A stretch of 64,000 nucleotides of DNA from the NCBI RefSeq assembly GCF_963675165.1, contig NC_087380.1, positions 1,417,803 to 1,481,802 of the forward strand, written 5' to 3'. The translations under genes were made by a program, and so were the position numbers. The DNA comes from Halichondria panicea (Eukaryota > Porifera > Demospongiae > Suberitida > Halichondriidae). Under the pieces are notes generated by a model. That model made no database searches. It was not told where the DNA came from and was given only the letters and a program-made list of their open reading frames with translations. Shown in pieces: positions 63,289 to 64,000 of the stretch (its first letter is position 1; the number at the start of each line of letters is the position of its first letter).

Positions 63289-63820
63289 TGCCGGTGGAGA
63301 ACGACCTGCTTGTATTGTAAAACACTGCATGCATTATAACACTGCATGCATGTGTACATTGTGTGCTTGTTTACATAATCATTGGTGACACGCCCCTATT
63401 GTGTCTATAAATAGTAGTTTAGGGTACTCCCCTCGAGCGCTAGATTGCATAATTATAACACCTCTGTATTAGTACAATACGCTTATACTTGAGGTGGCTA
63501 AGTAATGGTTAGTAATTATGGATGAGGGACACTATAACCCATAGATACATCATGCCCATGACTTAACTAGATCCTACGTACTTTACATTCTAGAGCCAGC
63601 AGCACAATAATTTGTATCCTCAAGCCATCTATATAATCCTCTACTGAACACACTCAAGTGGGATCTAATTACTGCACAATTAACACATATAATTATAGCC
63701 AATCAAGAAAGAGAATGAAAAAAAAACACACACTGACACCAGGTACGTTAGTAACAAAATTCTCATTTACAGCAGTTGATTTACAAACATAACTTATATA
63801 CCACTGTTAGAAACATTGAA
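63289..63820. other. Intergenic region
   Basis: 63289-63640 is the duplicated upstream region of the 62614 copy (same as 53820-54170). The rest is AT-rich. No gene seen. Confidence 0.45.
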
Positions 63821-64000
63821 TTAGTCAAGGCTATAAATCCCACGACGCTCAGTTTCCACTCGGCATGGTAACTCGATAATAGCAATACCTCTTGAATCAT
63901 CCCACCCTTCGAGCATACTCAGCACATAGCGAGCAGAAACAATCTTCATATGGCCATTCATTTTCACAGAGTCATTCAATTTCGCAATATCATTCGATTT
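63821..64000 (-). CDS. Partial zipper-less family relative, subtype 2 (N-terminus off the right edge)
   Basis: An open frame enters from the right edge and ends at a TAA at 63821, giving 59 residues. It reads LNDSVKMNGHMKIVSARYVL, then LEGWDDSRGIAIIELPCRVE. This matches the end of the 55890 protein (LVDSVNVNGYIKTVSGQHVL, then LNGWNKEDKAATITFYTTVE) in order and spacing. It therefore is another subtype 2 member, and shows that the cluster goes on beyond the window. Confidence 0.7.
   Translation of the reverse strand, partial: KSNDIAKLNDSVKMNGHMKIVSARYVLSMLEGWDDSRGIAIIELPCRVETERRGIYSLD

Larger units (their letters stand above)
61560..63640. repeat. Segmental duplication, second copy (of 52150-54170)
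   Basis: It carries the genes at 61638 and 62614 with their flanks. Differences from the first copy include an expanded CA microsatellite, an 8-base loss in the first gene and a nonsense change in the second. Confidence 0.85.

Overview
The window looks like a piece of an AT-rich, compact metazoan genome, most likely a sponge (demosponge). This is an inference. The supports are spliced animal housekeeping genes (HEATR1/UTP10, an ELAV-like RNA-binding protein, a UBA-PTH2 peptidyl-tRNA hydrolase, iduronate-2-sulfatase), mostly short introns, very many small inverted-repeat elements, and two expanded gene families that I cannot match to any named family. No rRNA, tRNA, CRISPR array or prokaryotic operon was seen.

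Layout. 1-3264: two tandem iduronate-2-sulfatase-like genes, minus strand, the first cut by the window edge. 3512-6598: UBA-PTH2 hydrolase (minus), a small UIM gene (minus) and, head to head with it, a three-RRM ELAV-like gene (plus). 7190-26850: a duplication zone made of copies of an intronless five-transmembrane-segment (5-TM) gene family mixed with exon fragments of HEATR1 (pseudogene pieces) and large direct and inverted repeats. 27022-40653: the C-terminal ~1,240 residues of HEATR1 (minus), 26 exons that all join in phase. Its one long intron (32227-36930) holds two 5-TM genes on the opposite strand. 41379-64000: a minus-strand cluster of a second unknown family. Its members share an N-terminal helical part and a beta-rich core. 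Most carry a long glycine-zipper stretch in one loop of the core; four (counting a partial one at the right edge) lack it. Several are broken copies, and a gene pair at 52.2-53.8 kb is duplicated at 61.6-63.3 kb.

How the parts relate. The HEATR1 exon fragments at 7.7-8.6, 11.7-12.5, 19.8-20.5 and 26.3-26.8 kb work as tracers: the 5-TM family appears to have spread by segmental duplications that carried parts of the host HEATR1 gene. The glycine-zipper family spread separately by local duplication, with shared 5' and intergenic elements. The 5' half of HEATR1 is not in the window, so either the glycine-zipper cluster lies in a very large HEATR1 intron or the gene is truncated here. The best candidates for something undescribed are the two families: a 5-TM protein with a conserved Cys loop and, in some members, an LNV-repeat tail, and a domain with a swappable glycine-zipper loop.
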